Assembly: GCF_014274685.1 (NCBI RefSeq)
Contig: NZ_CP060393.1
Span: forward strand, 3,965,501-4,029,500
Origin: Edaphobacter sp. 4G125
GTDB lineage: Bacteria; Acidobacteriota; Terriglobia; Terriglobales; Acidobacteriaceae
Reading direction: 5' to 3'
Length of the DNA: 64,000 nt
Both the position numbers and the translations under genes were made by a program. A model generated the notes under the pieces. The model ran no database searches. It had not been told where the DNA came from and saw only the letters and a list, made by a program, of their open reading frames with translations. Position 1 is the first letter of the stretch. Every line of letters begins with the position of its first letter. This document shows, piece after piece, positions 1 through 8,608 of the stretch.

Positions 1-2
1 TA

Positions 3-800
3 GGTGACCTGGTGGGCGTGGGCTGCATGGTGGACTCCTGTGGCGAATGTGCTTCCTGCAAAGACAGCGAGCAGCAGTACTGCGAGCGCGGCCAAACCGT
101 CTACACCTACAATTCCCGCGGCAAGGACGGCAACCTTACCTGGGGTGGTTACGGCAACCACATCGTTGTGGAGGAGGGTTTTGTGCTCTCCGTTCCGAAG
201 AATCTCGATCCTGCCGCCACCGCTCCGCTGCTGTGTGCTGGAATTACGACTTATTCTCCTTTGAAGCACTGGAACGCGGGTCCCGGCAAAAAAGTTGGCA
301 TCGTTGGCCTGGGCGGACTCGGTCATATGGGCTTGAAGTTTTCGCATGCGTTTGGCGCGAAGACAGTTCTGTTCACCACTTCGGCTTCGAAGATCGAGGA
401 TGCAAAAAAGCTCGGAGCTGACGAGGTGATCCTGACCAAGGCAGAGGGCTGGGCAGCCAAGCACGCCGGAACCTTTGACTTCATCCTCGACTGCGTCTCG
501 GCCGATCATGATCTCAACACTTATCTTTCCTTGCTGAAGCGCGACGGGACGCTGTGCCTGGTAGGAGCTCCGGAGAAGCCTGCTTCGGTGTCGGCATTCT
601 CGGTGCTAGGCAGAAAGAACCTTTCAGGCTCGATGATCGGCGGTATCCGCGAGACGCAGGAGATGCTGGACTTCTGCGGCAAGCACAACATCGTCTCGGA
701 TATCGAGATGACGAGCTTCCCGAAGGTGAATGAGGCCTGGGAGCGCGTGCTGAAGAGCGATGTGAAGTACCGGTTTGTGCTGGATCTGAAGACCTTGTAA
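3..800 (+). CDS. Zinc-dependent NAD(P) alcohol dehydrogenase, C-terminal part (5' end outside window)
   Basis: The frame is already open at the window edge (it reads GDLVGVGCMVDSC from base 3), so the N-terminal catalytic-zinc region is missing. The visible part has the four-cysteine structural zinc lobe (CGECASC followed by a fourth Cys seven residues on), then the Rossmann dinucleotide motif GIVGLGGLGHMG near the middle. The wording of the lobe and the following YNSRGKDG segment is typical of the cinnamyl-alcohol/YahK-type medium-chain dehydrogenases that reduce aldehydes with NADPH. The substrate cannot be told from sequence. The gene is followed by a dispersed repeat and faces an operon read from the other strand. 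Confidence 0.9.
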   Translation, partial: GDLVGVGCMVDSCGECASCKDSEQQYCERGQTVYTYNSRGKDGNLTWGGYGNHIVVEEGFVLSVPKNLDPAATAPLLCAGITTYSPLKHWNAGPGKKVGIVGLGGLGHMGLKFSHAFGAKTVLFTTSASKIEDAKKLGADEVILTKAEGWAAKHAGTFDFILDCVSADHDLNTYLSLLKRDGTLCLVGAPEKPASVSAFSVLGRKNLSGSMIGGIRETQEMLDFCGKHNIVSDIEMTSFPKVNEAWERVLKSDVKYRFVLDLKTL

Positions 801-826
801 ATCGTGTAGAGTTGCTCAAAGCAAAT

Positions 827-879
827 GCAGGGATTTCTCGACTTCGTTCCTTCGGGACTTCGCTCGAAATGACACCCCC
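827..879 (-). repeat. Dispersed intergenic repeat, 'catttcga...gagaaatccc' family, copy 1
   Basis: On the minus strand this stretch reads gtcatttcgagcgaag, then a variable middle, then gagaaatccctgc. A second copy with the same ends and a different middle lies at 43226-43277 on the plus strand. Both sit in short intergenic gaps just behind a gene. The shared ends and divergent centre are the pattern of a small dispersed (REP/MITE-like) element. No coding potential is seen. Confidence 0.6.
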
Positions 880-883
880 AAAA

Positions 884-1147
884 CTATGCGGGCTCGGAGA
901 CGCAGATGCGCTCTTCGGGCCCGATGTAGTTTTTACGGCGGAACCAGTCCTGCATACCCGCCTCCAACCGATCGAGCGGAACGCGATACCCGGCTTCCAA
1001 CAAGCCATCTGCGATCGGAAGAGTGTCGTCGAAGATGGCATCGTTGGTGAAGTTTCGCATGGCAAAGCTATCGATCCAGCGAATGGGACACGGATGTGCT
1101 GCGCCGGCGGAATCGATGCGTTCGATGCGGAGCCGACGAGCAAACAT
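884..1147 (-). CDS. Small protein of unknown function, 87 aa, coupled to the lactonase gene
   Basis: The frame continues upstream, but the ATG at 1147 lies 2 bases beyond the lactonase stop codon, so translational coupling is the simplest reading and I chose that start. The protein has no signal peptide or membrane segment. It is fairly rich in aromatic and acidic residues and contains a stretch of WIDSFAMRNFTNDAIFDD type. I do not recognise a family. It is the last gene of a leftward operon (glycosyltransferase, unknown, lactonase, this gene). It is probably real because its composition is protein-like and the gap would otherwise be empty. Confidence 0.5.
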   Translation of the reverse strand: MFARRLRIERIDSAGAAHPCPIRWIDSFAMRNFTNDAIFDDTLPIADGLLEAGYRVPLDRLEAGMQDWFRRKNYIGPEERICVSEPA

Positions 1148-1149
1148 AT

Positions 1150-2343
1150 TCAGGCAAAAAGAAGGAACAACGGAGAGTCGACCGGAGCGCTCTGGAGCGG
1201 CCCCATCAGCTTGCCGGTGCCTTCGTCGCGCCGAAAGATGGTGATTGAGGCAGAGTCCTGATTGCCGCAGAGAATCCAGCGAAAGGTGGGGTCGAAGGTG
1301 AAATGACGTGGCGTTTTGCCTCCACACGAGATGCGCTGAATCTCCTTGAGCGAACCATCATCCGCAATGGAAAAGACGACCAGGGTATCTTCTCCACGGT
1401 TCGAGGCGTAGAGGAAGTTGCCATCGGGGGAGATCATCACCTCGGAGGCCGTATTCTTCGCCACCGGGAAATCGGGAGCGATGGTCTTAACGGTCGTGTT
1501 GGTGTTGACCAGAAGCCCCTGGGGATGCGCACTCGAATGAGTTGTGGTCCACAGCAGATGATCGAGCGTAGAGTCGAGTTCGTTGACCAGGTAGATCCAG
1601 CGACCATTGGGATGGAAGGCGATGTGGCGCGGCCCGGAGCCCGGCCGAAGCGTTGTCAGAAGAGGCTCCGCAGGTGTGAGCTTCGCTGTCATGCGGTCGA
1701 TATGGAAGACCGAGAGGGCATCATTGCCGAGATCATTGACCAGAAGAAAGCGATCATCGGGCGAGACCATGACGGAGTGAGGATGCGTGGTGTCCTGGCG
1801 TCCGGGTACTGGGCCATGATGCCCAAAACGAGCTTCTTTGTAATCGAAGGTGTCGACCGGCTGCGAGAGGGTTCCATCAGGCTGGATCTTGTATGAAGCA
1901 ATGGTGCCGCCAAAGTAGTTGGCGACAAAGGCGGCGTGACCGGTAGAGTCCACGGAGATGTAGGCTGGGCCCGCACCTGCAGAGGTCACCTTGCTCTTTT
2001 CTGTCAGTACCCCGGTTCTGGGATCGAGATCGAAGGTTGTAACCGTGGCAGAGGGATCCGGAACAGCATTGACCGCGTAGAGTGACCGGCGTCCGGTCCG
2101 CAATGGCGAAAGCGCGAGATAGGACGGCCGCAGGGTCCGGGCTACGAGGACAGGAACTGTAAGCTGCCCTGTCACGCTGTTAAATGTGCAGTGATAGATA
2201 CCTTTGCTGACGCCCTTCGCCGTATCGGTTCCCACGAAGACACGAGTAGGAGGAGGGGGAGCAAGCTGCTTCTTGCGGAAAAGCGATTGCGCCGATGCCG
2301 TATAGGCCGGAAGAAGCAGGAAAAACCGGCGACGAGTAATCAT
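1150..2343 (-). CDS. Secreted lactonase, seven-bladed beta-propeller (6-phosphogluconolactonase/YbhE family)
   Basis: The 397-residue length fits the Pgl/YbhE propeller family. The N-terminus has a twin-arginine run (TRRRFF) followed by a short hydrophobic stretch, suggesting Tat-dependent export; this would be unusual for true 6-phosphogluconolactonase, which acts in the cytosol. Repeated blade motifs are visible, such as THPHSVMVSPDDRFLLVNDLG, GSGPRHIAFHPNGRWIYLVN and ASEVMISPDGNFLYASNRG. The likely role is hydrolysis of a sugar lactone outside the cytoplasm. It lies 5 bases after the preceding unknown gene in the same direction and is followed directly by an 87-residue ORF, so the genes probably form one transcript. 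Confidence 0.85.
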   Translation of the reverse strand: MITRRRFFLLLPAYTASAQSLFRKKQLAPPPPTRVFVGTDTAKGVSKGIYHCTFNSVTGQLTVPVLVARTLRPSYLALSPLRTGRRSLYAVNAVPDPSATVTTFDLDPRTGVLTEKSKVTSAGAGPAYISVDSTGHAAFVANYFGGTIASYKIQPDGTLSQPVDTFDYKEARFGHHGPVPGRQDTTHPHSVMVSPDDRFLLVNDLGNDALSVFHIDRMTAKLTPAEPLLTTLRPGSGPRHIAFHPNGRWIYLVNELDSTLDHLLWTTTHSSAHPQGLLVNTNTTVKTIAPDFPVAKNTASEVMISPDGNFLYASNRGEDTLVVFSIADDGSLKEIQRISCGGKTPRHFTFDPTFRWILCGNQDSASITIFRRDEGTGKLMGPLQSAPVDSPLFLLFA

Positions 2344-2348
2344 GACTG

Positions 2349-2780
2349 CTAAGCAGGCTCTCCGGGAAGATGAATTCCCATCTCATCTTCGGCCCGGATA
2401 TTTTCGTTGATCACGGGAAGGCTGGGCAGGTTGGTAGTGTGTCCTGCTTCGCGGACGACCTGATCGGCGAGTTCGAGGACCTCATCGACCGTCATGGTAT
2501 ACATCTCGCGACCGTTATCGTAGCCAGACTCGATGGCCTGTTTGAGGTATCGGCCAGCGACCTGGGCGGCCAGATAATCCGTGATTACATGGCCCGTCCT
2601 GCGCTTCTGTTCGACCCAAGCTGCGTTGGGCAAAGCGATCCAGACGGTACGGCCGTTAACCGAAAAACGGATGTCGGTCGCGTCCGCATGGCGCGTCGCA
2701 ATAGCGACGATAGTTCCATTCCAGGCGCAGTGAAGCTCCTCGCCGGTCCAGCGGTCCTTCACCTTGAAATCTTCGTACAT
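2349..2780 (-). CDS. Conserved-looking hypothetical protein, 143 aa
   Basis: This is a soluble protein with no signal peptide or membrane helix. The N-terminal half is beta-like (KVKDRWTGEELHCAWNG, then FSVNGRTVWIALPNAAW) and the C-terminal half helical and acidic (TVDEVLELADQVVREAG). I do not recognise a family. The ATG start at 2780 begins 54 bases downstream of the glycosyltransferase gene, and the stop is 5 bases ahead of the lactonase start. The gene therefore sits inside a leftward operon, but nothing in it hints at lactone or glycan chemistry. Confidence 0.7.
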   Translation of the reverse strand: MYEDFKVKDRWTGEELHCAWNGTIVAIATRHADATDIRFSVNGRTVWIALPNAAWVEQKRRTGHVITDYLAAQVAGRYLKQAIESGYDNGREMYTMTVDEVLELADQVVREAGHTTNLPSLPVINENIRAEDEMGIHLPGEPA

Positions 2781-2834
2781 GGCTGAATTTTATCCCAAGG
2801 GGCTGGCCTGGCGTGGGCTGCGCGATTTTCGGAC

Positions 2835-3854
2835 TCATCCTCGCGCCCCGGGAGGCTGCAAAACCCTGCGACGGCTATAGGAACGGACAATAGCTGCGGG
2901 AAGTGACGGCATCCCGACCCCAGGGTGATAGGGGCCTCCGCGATCCCACCACCCGTCCCACAGACCGGCCAGAATCGCGTCCTGGCTCTCGGACTTTGCG
3001 CCCAGACGATTCCAGTGACGCAAAAACCCATGAAAGCTATACCAGGCCAATCGCATACTGCCGAGCAGGCCGCGGTGTTTCCTCCAGAAACGGCTCTCGT
3101 TTCGGGCCATGTAGTACCAGTAGTGCGGCTTGATCTCGAGCGGCCTGGTATTGCGGTTCTTTTCCAGGTGCCGCACGGTTGAGGCAGAATCGACGACGTT
3201 CCTGAACCCCGCATTCGCGCTGCGTGCTGAATAGTCGATGTCTTCGAAGTAAGCGAAGAAGGCCGTGTCCAGCATCCCGATCTTCTGCACCAGGTCGGTG
3301 CGGACCAACATCGCGGTGCCGATTACGAGGCCCGCATCGGGATACTTCGTGTTCCATTCAGAAGCCTCCGATGGATCGTGCGTCTCGTTATAGAGCCCTT
3401 TCTTCGTAGAAATCACTCCTCCGGCGAAGGTCAGCCGGTCTTCATCGAGCGCTGCGATCCGTGGAGTGACCAAACCGATGGAAGAGTCCGTCTCCGCCAG
3501 GGCGACGAGAGAGGAGAGTGTATGCGGCGGAACGATGGCATCGTTATTCAGAAGCCAGATGTACTTCGCGTCCATTTCCAGAGCGCGCTTCATCCCCAGG
3601 TTGCAGCCGCCGGTATAACCCGTATTAATGGGAGATTCCAAAAGTTCTACACCGTCTGCAGCCAACTGCTTCAGGCGAAGCACGGAGTCATCCGCAGAGG
3701 CATTATCAACAATGAGGATCCGGAAGTTCGGATAATCCATGCCGCGCACAGAGGCGACCGCGGCGATGGTCTCATCCGCGCTGTTCCAGTTCAGCAGAAC
3801 GATCAGGACCAGGGGAGCACTTCCCTGCGATCCCCATGAATTGGTGTATTCCAT
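2835..3854 (-). CDS. Glycosyltransferase family 2, rhamnosyltransferase-like
   Basis: This 339-residue GT-A enzyme transfers a sugar from a nucleotide-sugar donor to a growing glycan on the cytoplasmic side. Visible signatures are the N-terminal strand VLIVLLNWNSADET, the VDNASADDS loop, NTGYTGGCNLG, the metal-binding LLNNDA segment, and the acceptor-site stretch FAYFEDIDYSARSANAGFR, all typical of the WbbL/rhamnosyltransferase branch. There are no transmembrane segments. It is the first gene of a leftward operon with two unknown proteins and a secreted lactonase, and lies about 10 kb from the main exopolysaccharide cluster. The sugar specificity is not readable from sequence. Confidence 0.85.
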   Translation of the reverse strand: MEYTNSWGSQGSAPLVLIVLLNWNSADETIAAVASVRGMDYPNFRILIVDNASADDSVLRLKQLAADGVELLESPINTGYTGGCNLGMKRALEMDAKYIWLLNNDAIVPPHTLSSLVALAETDSSIGLVTPRIAALDEDRLTFAGGVISTKKGLYNETHDPSEASEWNTKYPDAGLVIGTAMLVRTDLVQKIGMLDTAFFAYFEDIDYSARSANAGFRNVVDSASTVRHLEKNRNTRPLEIKPHYWYYMARNESRFWRKHRGLLGSMRLAWYSFHGFLRHWNRLGAKSESQDAILAGLWDGWWDRGGPYHPGVGMPSLPAAIVRSYSRRRVLQPPGARG

Positions 3855-3976
3855 CTACGCTCTTTTAAGATGCCAATTTGCGGACATCAGAAGTCGGTCC
3901 AAGTCTCTTTATATTTATCAGTATTTACATCGGTTGAATCAATCGACCATACTGTTCCCCACTCTAGTTTTTTGCA

Positions 3977-5695
3977 TTGGGGGCATGCATCCTTTCTTCT
4001 CTCTCCATTCCAGCCTTTGGCGGCAATGTATTCGTGTGCGCCTTTCTCGATGCTCCTCGATGGGCGCAGAACTACGACCCTGCGCACCACTGGCTGCTCT
4101 CTGCAGCATGGGCCGCTTTGCCTCTCTGCGTTCTGCTAGTCACAATGGGCGTATTCCGCGTTAAAGGACACCTTGCGGCGCTTGCTGGACTGGCCACCGC
4201 CCTCGTCGTTGCAATCGCGATCTTCCATCTCCCCTTGCACCTAAGCTTGCTGGCTGCCATCTACGGAACCGCGTACGGGTTATTTCCGATTGCATGGATC
4301 GTCTTCCCGGTCCTGTTTCTCTATCAGCTCACTCACCGTTCTGGAAGTTTTACGCTGCTGCAACAGAGCATGGTGGGCGTTACACAGGACAGCCGACTGC
4401 AGCTACTGCTAATCGCCTTTGCCTTTGGAGCTTTTTTTGAAGGCTCAGCAGGGTTCGGGACTCCGGTCGCCATCTGCGGAACTATTTTGATCGGACTTGG
4501 ATTCCCTCCACTCCAGGCCGCTGGGCTTTCTCTGCTGGCCAACACGGCTCCGGTTGCATTTGGTGGGCTCGGTATCCCCCTGGTCGCCCTGCACGGAATT
4601 ACCGGACTGGATACGCTTCTGCTGTCGCGCGTAGCCGCCCGCATCATCGCTCCTTTCTGCCTGCTGGTTCCTTTCTGGCTGATCTGCGCCTATGCAGGCT
4701 TTGCCGGGATGCTTGAGGTCTGGCCCGCAATCCTGGTTGCGGGGGCAACCTATGGGCTCACCATGCTTCTGGTTGCAACGCTGCATGGCCCATGGCTGGT
4801 CGATATTCTGTCCTCTGGCTTCACCATCTTTGCGCTGTTGCTGCTGTTTCGCGTGTGGAGACCAAAGCGGGTCCTCAGTCCTGCGCTTGAGGCCGTCTCG
4901 CCCATCTCCCGCGGTTCAGAAGAACGGCAAAGAGGAGCAATCTGGAATGCCATTCAGCCCTGGGCCATCCTCACGCTTTGCCTGATCTTCTGGGGATTGC
5001 CGAAGTGGTCGCAGTGGCTGGACTCCACCACCAGCGTGCATTTCATGATCCCCGGACTTCATCAGGCTGTACTGCGCATGCCACCGGCTGTACCTACTGC
5101 TGCCGCCGAGCCCGCGATCTTCAACTTCAACTGGCTTTCGGCAACCGGAACAGGGATCTTTATCGCGGCGATCATCGCAGGCTTTGCGATGCGGCTTCGT
5201 CCTCGCGTCATGGCACAGACATGCGTGGAGACCTTCGTCTCCATGCGCTTCACCTTCATCACAATCGCAGCCCTGATGGCGCTCGGTTTCGTCACGCGCT
5301 ATGCCGGCATGGACGCCACCCTGGGCCTCGCCTTTGCGCGCACCGGCAAACTCTATCCCTTCTTTGGAACCCTGATCGGTTGGGTTGGCACGGCCTCTAC
5401 AGGTTCCGATACATCATCGAACGTCCTCTTTGGAAGCCTCCAGAAGCTCACGGCACAGCAGCTGGGCATCTCGGCCTTCATCATGGCAGCGGCAAATACG
5501 GCTGGCGGAGTGATGGGCAAGATGATCGCTCCGCAGAGCATCGTGGTTGCGACGACGGCCACCGATCACTACGGAAAAGAAGGCACGCTGCTACGCTTCG
5601 TCATCCTGCACAGTTTTGCGCTGGCCTGCCTGGCGGGACTTGTGGTGCTGCTCTATACCTCTGTCCCTGTTATTACGAACCTTGTGCTGCGTTGA
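3977..5695 (+). CDS. lctP: L-lactate permease (LctP/LldP family)
   Basis: This polytopic inner-membrane protein of up to 572 residues takes up lactate (and probably glycolate) with protons. Family marks are the N-terminal WAQNYDP segment, EGSAGFGTPVAICGTILIGLG, NTAPVAFGGLGIP, and the C-terminal GWVGTASTGSDTSSNVLFG followed by NTAGGVMGKMIAPQ. The start is uncertain: the open frame begins at TTG 3977, but homologs usually begin close to the WxQNYDP motif, so the GTG at 4034, preceded by ggcgg, is a good alternative. It converges with the glycerate kinase gene with almost no gap. Uptake of two- and three-carbon acids next to glycerate kinase suggests a shared organic-acid role. Confidence 0.92.
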   Translation: MGACILSSLSIPAFGGNVFVCAFLDAPRWAQNYDPAHHWLLSAAWAALPLCVLLVTMGVFRVKGHLAALAGLATALVVAIAIFHLPLHLSLLAAIYGTAYGLFPIAWIVFPVLFLYQLTHRSGSFTLLQQSMVGVTQDSRLQLLLIAFAFGAFFEGSAGFGTPVAICGTILIGLGFPPLQAAGLSLLANTAPVAFGGLGIPLVALHGITGLDTLLLSRVAARIIAPFCLLVPFWLICAYAGFAGMLEVWPAILVAGATYGLTMLLVATLHGPWLVDILSSGFTIFALLLLFRVWRPKRVLSPALEAVSPISRGSEERQRGAIWNAIQPWAILTLCLIFWGLPKWSQWLDSTTSVHFMIPGLHQAVLRMPPAVPTAAAEPAIFNFNWLSATGTGIFIAAIIAGFAMRLRPRVMAQTCVETFVSMRFTFITIAALMALGFVTRYAGMDATLGLAFARTGKLYPFFGTLIGWVGTASTGSDTSSNVLFGSLQKLTAQQLGISAFIMAAANTAGGVMGKMIAPQSIVVATTATDHYGKEGTLLRFVILHSFALACLAGLVVLLYTSVPVITNLVLR

Positions 5696-5696
5696 G

Positions 5697-7010
5697 TTAT
5701 GGCGCAAGCAACACACGCAGATCGCGCAGATTATTTCCTGTTGGACCTGTAACGATTGCGTCTTCCAGACGCATTAACAACGGATAGCTATCGAACGCGG
5801 CCAGAGCCTGCTCAACCGAGTAGCCCTGCCGCACTGCGCGATCCATCGTCGTTCCATCCGCGATTCCTCCAGCGGCGGGACTGTTGCCATCGACGCCATC
5901 GCTTCCCATGCTGAGCACAGCGATCTCGTCGTTGACGATCAAACGGCTCGTCTCCAGGACAAAATGCTGATTTCTGCCGCCAGAGCCATTCGCTCCATGC
6001 GGAACTGTAACTGTGACCTCGCCGGCGGAGAGTAAGCAGACGCGCTGCTGTGTTCGGCGCAACTCCCGCAGACGATCGACGAGATAGCGAGCCGCGTCTT
6101 TTGCATCCCAGTCGTCGCAGGTATTGTCGACCGCCACATGCCAGCCAAGCTCTGCCGCCCGCTTCCCCGCAGCAGCTTCGAGCGATGTACTGTCCAACAG
6201 AATTGACCAGCGCGAGCGCGCAAAAACAGCATCCCCTGGCTTCGGTGTCTCCACGAGTGAACGTTCTGCAAACTGAGCAGCAACACTGGCCGGAAGACGA
6301 TTCATCAAGCCATAGCGGTCCACAGCAGCATAAACATCCGCAAGCGTGCTCTCGTCGGGAGTCGTCGGGCCGGAGGACAAGGCATCCAGCCTTCCCGCAG
6401 GCACATCGGAGACTGCGATCGTTAGCTGCTTCGCAGGAGCGGCGGCAGCAGCCAGTCTTCCTCCCTTGACGGCCGAAAGGTGCTTCCGTATCGCGTTGAT
6501 CGCCGTAATCGGCGCGCCACTCTCCACCAGCGCTTTGTGGGTTGCGGCGATGGTTTCGAGCGACGTTTTCGGATCGAGGAACTGTTCCACCAGCGACGAA
6601 CCGCCACCGCTGATGAGGAAGACCACCAGATCGCGTTCCGTAAGAGGCTTTAACTTCTCAAGAATGGCTTCGGCGGCCTGAACTGAACCGGCGTTTGGAG
6701 TTGGATGACCTGCGTGAAAAGCAATGAACTTCTCTGAGGGAAGCGTGACCGGATCAGGAGCGACGATGATTCCTTCAAAACGCTTTACCTCTTCGCCGCT
6801 GCATGCAAGGAACGATGTGACCATGGGATCCGCTGCCTTTCCCATCGCTATCACAACACAGCGCTCAAACTCTCGCAGACAACAAGAAGAACCATCTACC
6901 TGCATGAGTCCATCGGTAAAATGAATTCGTTCCGGAATTGCCCGCTCTACCCGCGAAGTATCCAGGGCGTATTGTGCGATCTTGAGAATCTCATGACGTA
7001 CATCTTGCAT
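5697..7010 (-). CDS. Glycerate 2-kinase (DUF4147 plus MOFRL domains)
   Basis: This 437-residue enzyme phosphorylates D-glycerate to 2-phosphoglycerate, feeding it into lower glycolysis. The N-terminal DUF4147 part contains the family segments GKAADPM, GGGSSLVE and GGRLAAAAAPA. The C-terminal MOFRL part contains the glycine-rich GGRNQHFVLE and GSDGVDGNSPAAG loops. Length and domain order match GckA/TtuD proteins. The stop codon lies 1 base past that of the convergent lactate permease. A cluster of palindromic repeats lies upstream, between this gene and the CoA-transferase pair. Confidence 0.92.
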   Translation of the reverse strand: MQDVRHEILKIAQYALDTSRVERAIPERIHFTDGLMQVDGSSCCLREFERCVVIAMGKAADPMVTSFLACSGEEVKRFEGIIVAPDPVTLPSEKFIAFHAGHPTPNAGSVQAAEAILEKLKPLTERDLVVFLISGGGSSLVEQFLDPKTSLETIAATHKALVESGAPITAINAIRKHLSAVKGGRLAAAAAPAKQLTIAVSDVPAGRLDALSSGPTTPDESTLADVYAAVDRYGLMNRLPASVAAQFAERSLVETPKPGDAVFARSRWSILLDSTSLEAAAGKRAAELGWHVAVDNTCDDWDAKDAARYLVDRLRELRRTQQRVCLLSAGEVTVTVPHGANGSGGRNQHFVLETSRLIVNDEIAVLSMGSDGVDGNSPAAGGIADGTTMDRAVRQGYSVEQALAAFDSYPLLMRLEDAIVTGPTGNNLRDLRVLLAP

Positions 7011-7039
7011 TGCTGATTCAAACTTCCATTCGAGTTAAG

Positions 7040-7170
7040 GGCACGGCTAAAGCCGTGCCGTAATTATCCGACGCTCAAAGCGGCTTTAGCCGCTGAGGCC
7101 ATTCCCTACCCTCAGGGGCTAAAGCCCCTTTCACACCTCTAATCCGCTACGGCATGGCTAAAGCCATGCC
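7040..7170. repeat. Cluster of four short palindromes with a GCTAAAGC core
   Basis: Four near-perfect hairpins follow each other: 7040-7059 (ggcacggct/agccgtgcc), 7079-7094 (agcggct/agccgct), 7114-7129 (aggggct/agcccct) and 7151-7170 (ggcatggct/agccatgcc). All share a GGCTaaAGCC-type centre while the outer stems differ, with compensating changes on both arms. The first is identical at 19 of 20 bases to the terminator-like hairpin at 11880-11899. This is the pattern of an extragenic palindromic repeat family. It occupies the 213-base gap between two leftward genes. Confidence 0.8.
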
Positions 7171-7223
7171 CTTAATAAAACGATAACTTCACTCACAGGA
7201 AAGCGGCAGAAACATGTTGACCA

Positions 7224-7876
<653 letters not shown>

Positions 7877-7880
<4 letters not shown>

Positions 7881-8590
7881 ACCGTACCTCCCGCCACATG
7901 CTCTTTGATGAACTGCGATTCGATGGGCTTGAGGTATCGCTCTCCGACAACGATTCGTTTCACGTAGATCCCGGGAGTCACGATGAGATCCGGATCAAGC
8001 TCTCCGGGTTCGACCAGTTCTTCCACTTCAGCGATTGTCATCTTGGCCGCAGTCGCCATCACGTGATTGAAGTTTCTTGTCGTCTTGCGATAGATCAGGT
8101 TCCCCATCCGATCACCCTTCCACGCCTTTACCAGCGCGACATCAGCGTGCAAGGCTGTCTCCAGCACATAGGTGCGGCCGTTGATCTCACGCGTCTCTTT
8201 GCCGTCGGCAACGATGGTTCCCAATCCGGTCGGGGTATAGAACGCGGGGATACCTGCACCGCCTGCACGAATGCGCTCGGCCAGCGTTCCTTGCGGAACC
8301 AGAGTCAGCTTCAACTCTCCCTTCAGAACGAGCTGTTCCAGTCTGCGATTCTCACCGACATAGCTGCCGATGTGCGATGCGATCATTCCGGCTTCAAGCA
8401 TCAGCCCCATGCCGAAACCGTCCACGCCCATGTTGTTACTGATCGTGTTCAGTCCTGCAATACGCCGCCTGACCAGGGCGGCGATCAGATTCTCGGGAAT
8501 TCCGCACAGGCCGAAGCCGCCAAGCATGATCGTCGATCCGGCCGCGATATCCGCGACCGCTGCATCCGCCGAGCCAATCACCTTGTTCAT
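7877..8590 (-). CDS. scoA: 3-oxoacid CoA-transferase subunit A
   Basis: This is the alpha subunit (237 aa) of the heteromeric CoA-transferase. The family signature near the N-terminus is present ([19 protein letters not shown]), as are the [19 protein letters not shown] segment and the later [19 protein letters not shown] loop that closes over the acyl-CoA. Together with subunit B it would transfer CoA between succinyl-CoA and acetoacetate, useful for growth on ketone bodies or for short-chain acid turnover. It is the first gene of the pair; the secreted aldose epimerase gene ends upstream at 8609 in the same direction. Confidence 0.95.
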
Positions 8591-8608
8591 CGCTTCCGCC
8601 TGTGCTGT

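Noticed and set aside
514..1143. 209-codon minus-strand frame over the alcohol dehydrogenase end
   Set aside because: Ser/Arg/Pro-rich antisense of a clear dehydrogenase; spans the dispersed repeat.
5697..7010. Glycerate kinase as a supplier for the FkbH acyl-transfer operon
   Set aside because: It makes 2-phosphoglycerate, not 1,3-bisphosphoglycerate, and lies 15 kb away next to lactate permease; no direct link is visible.
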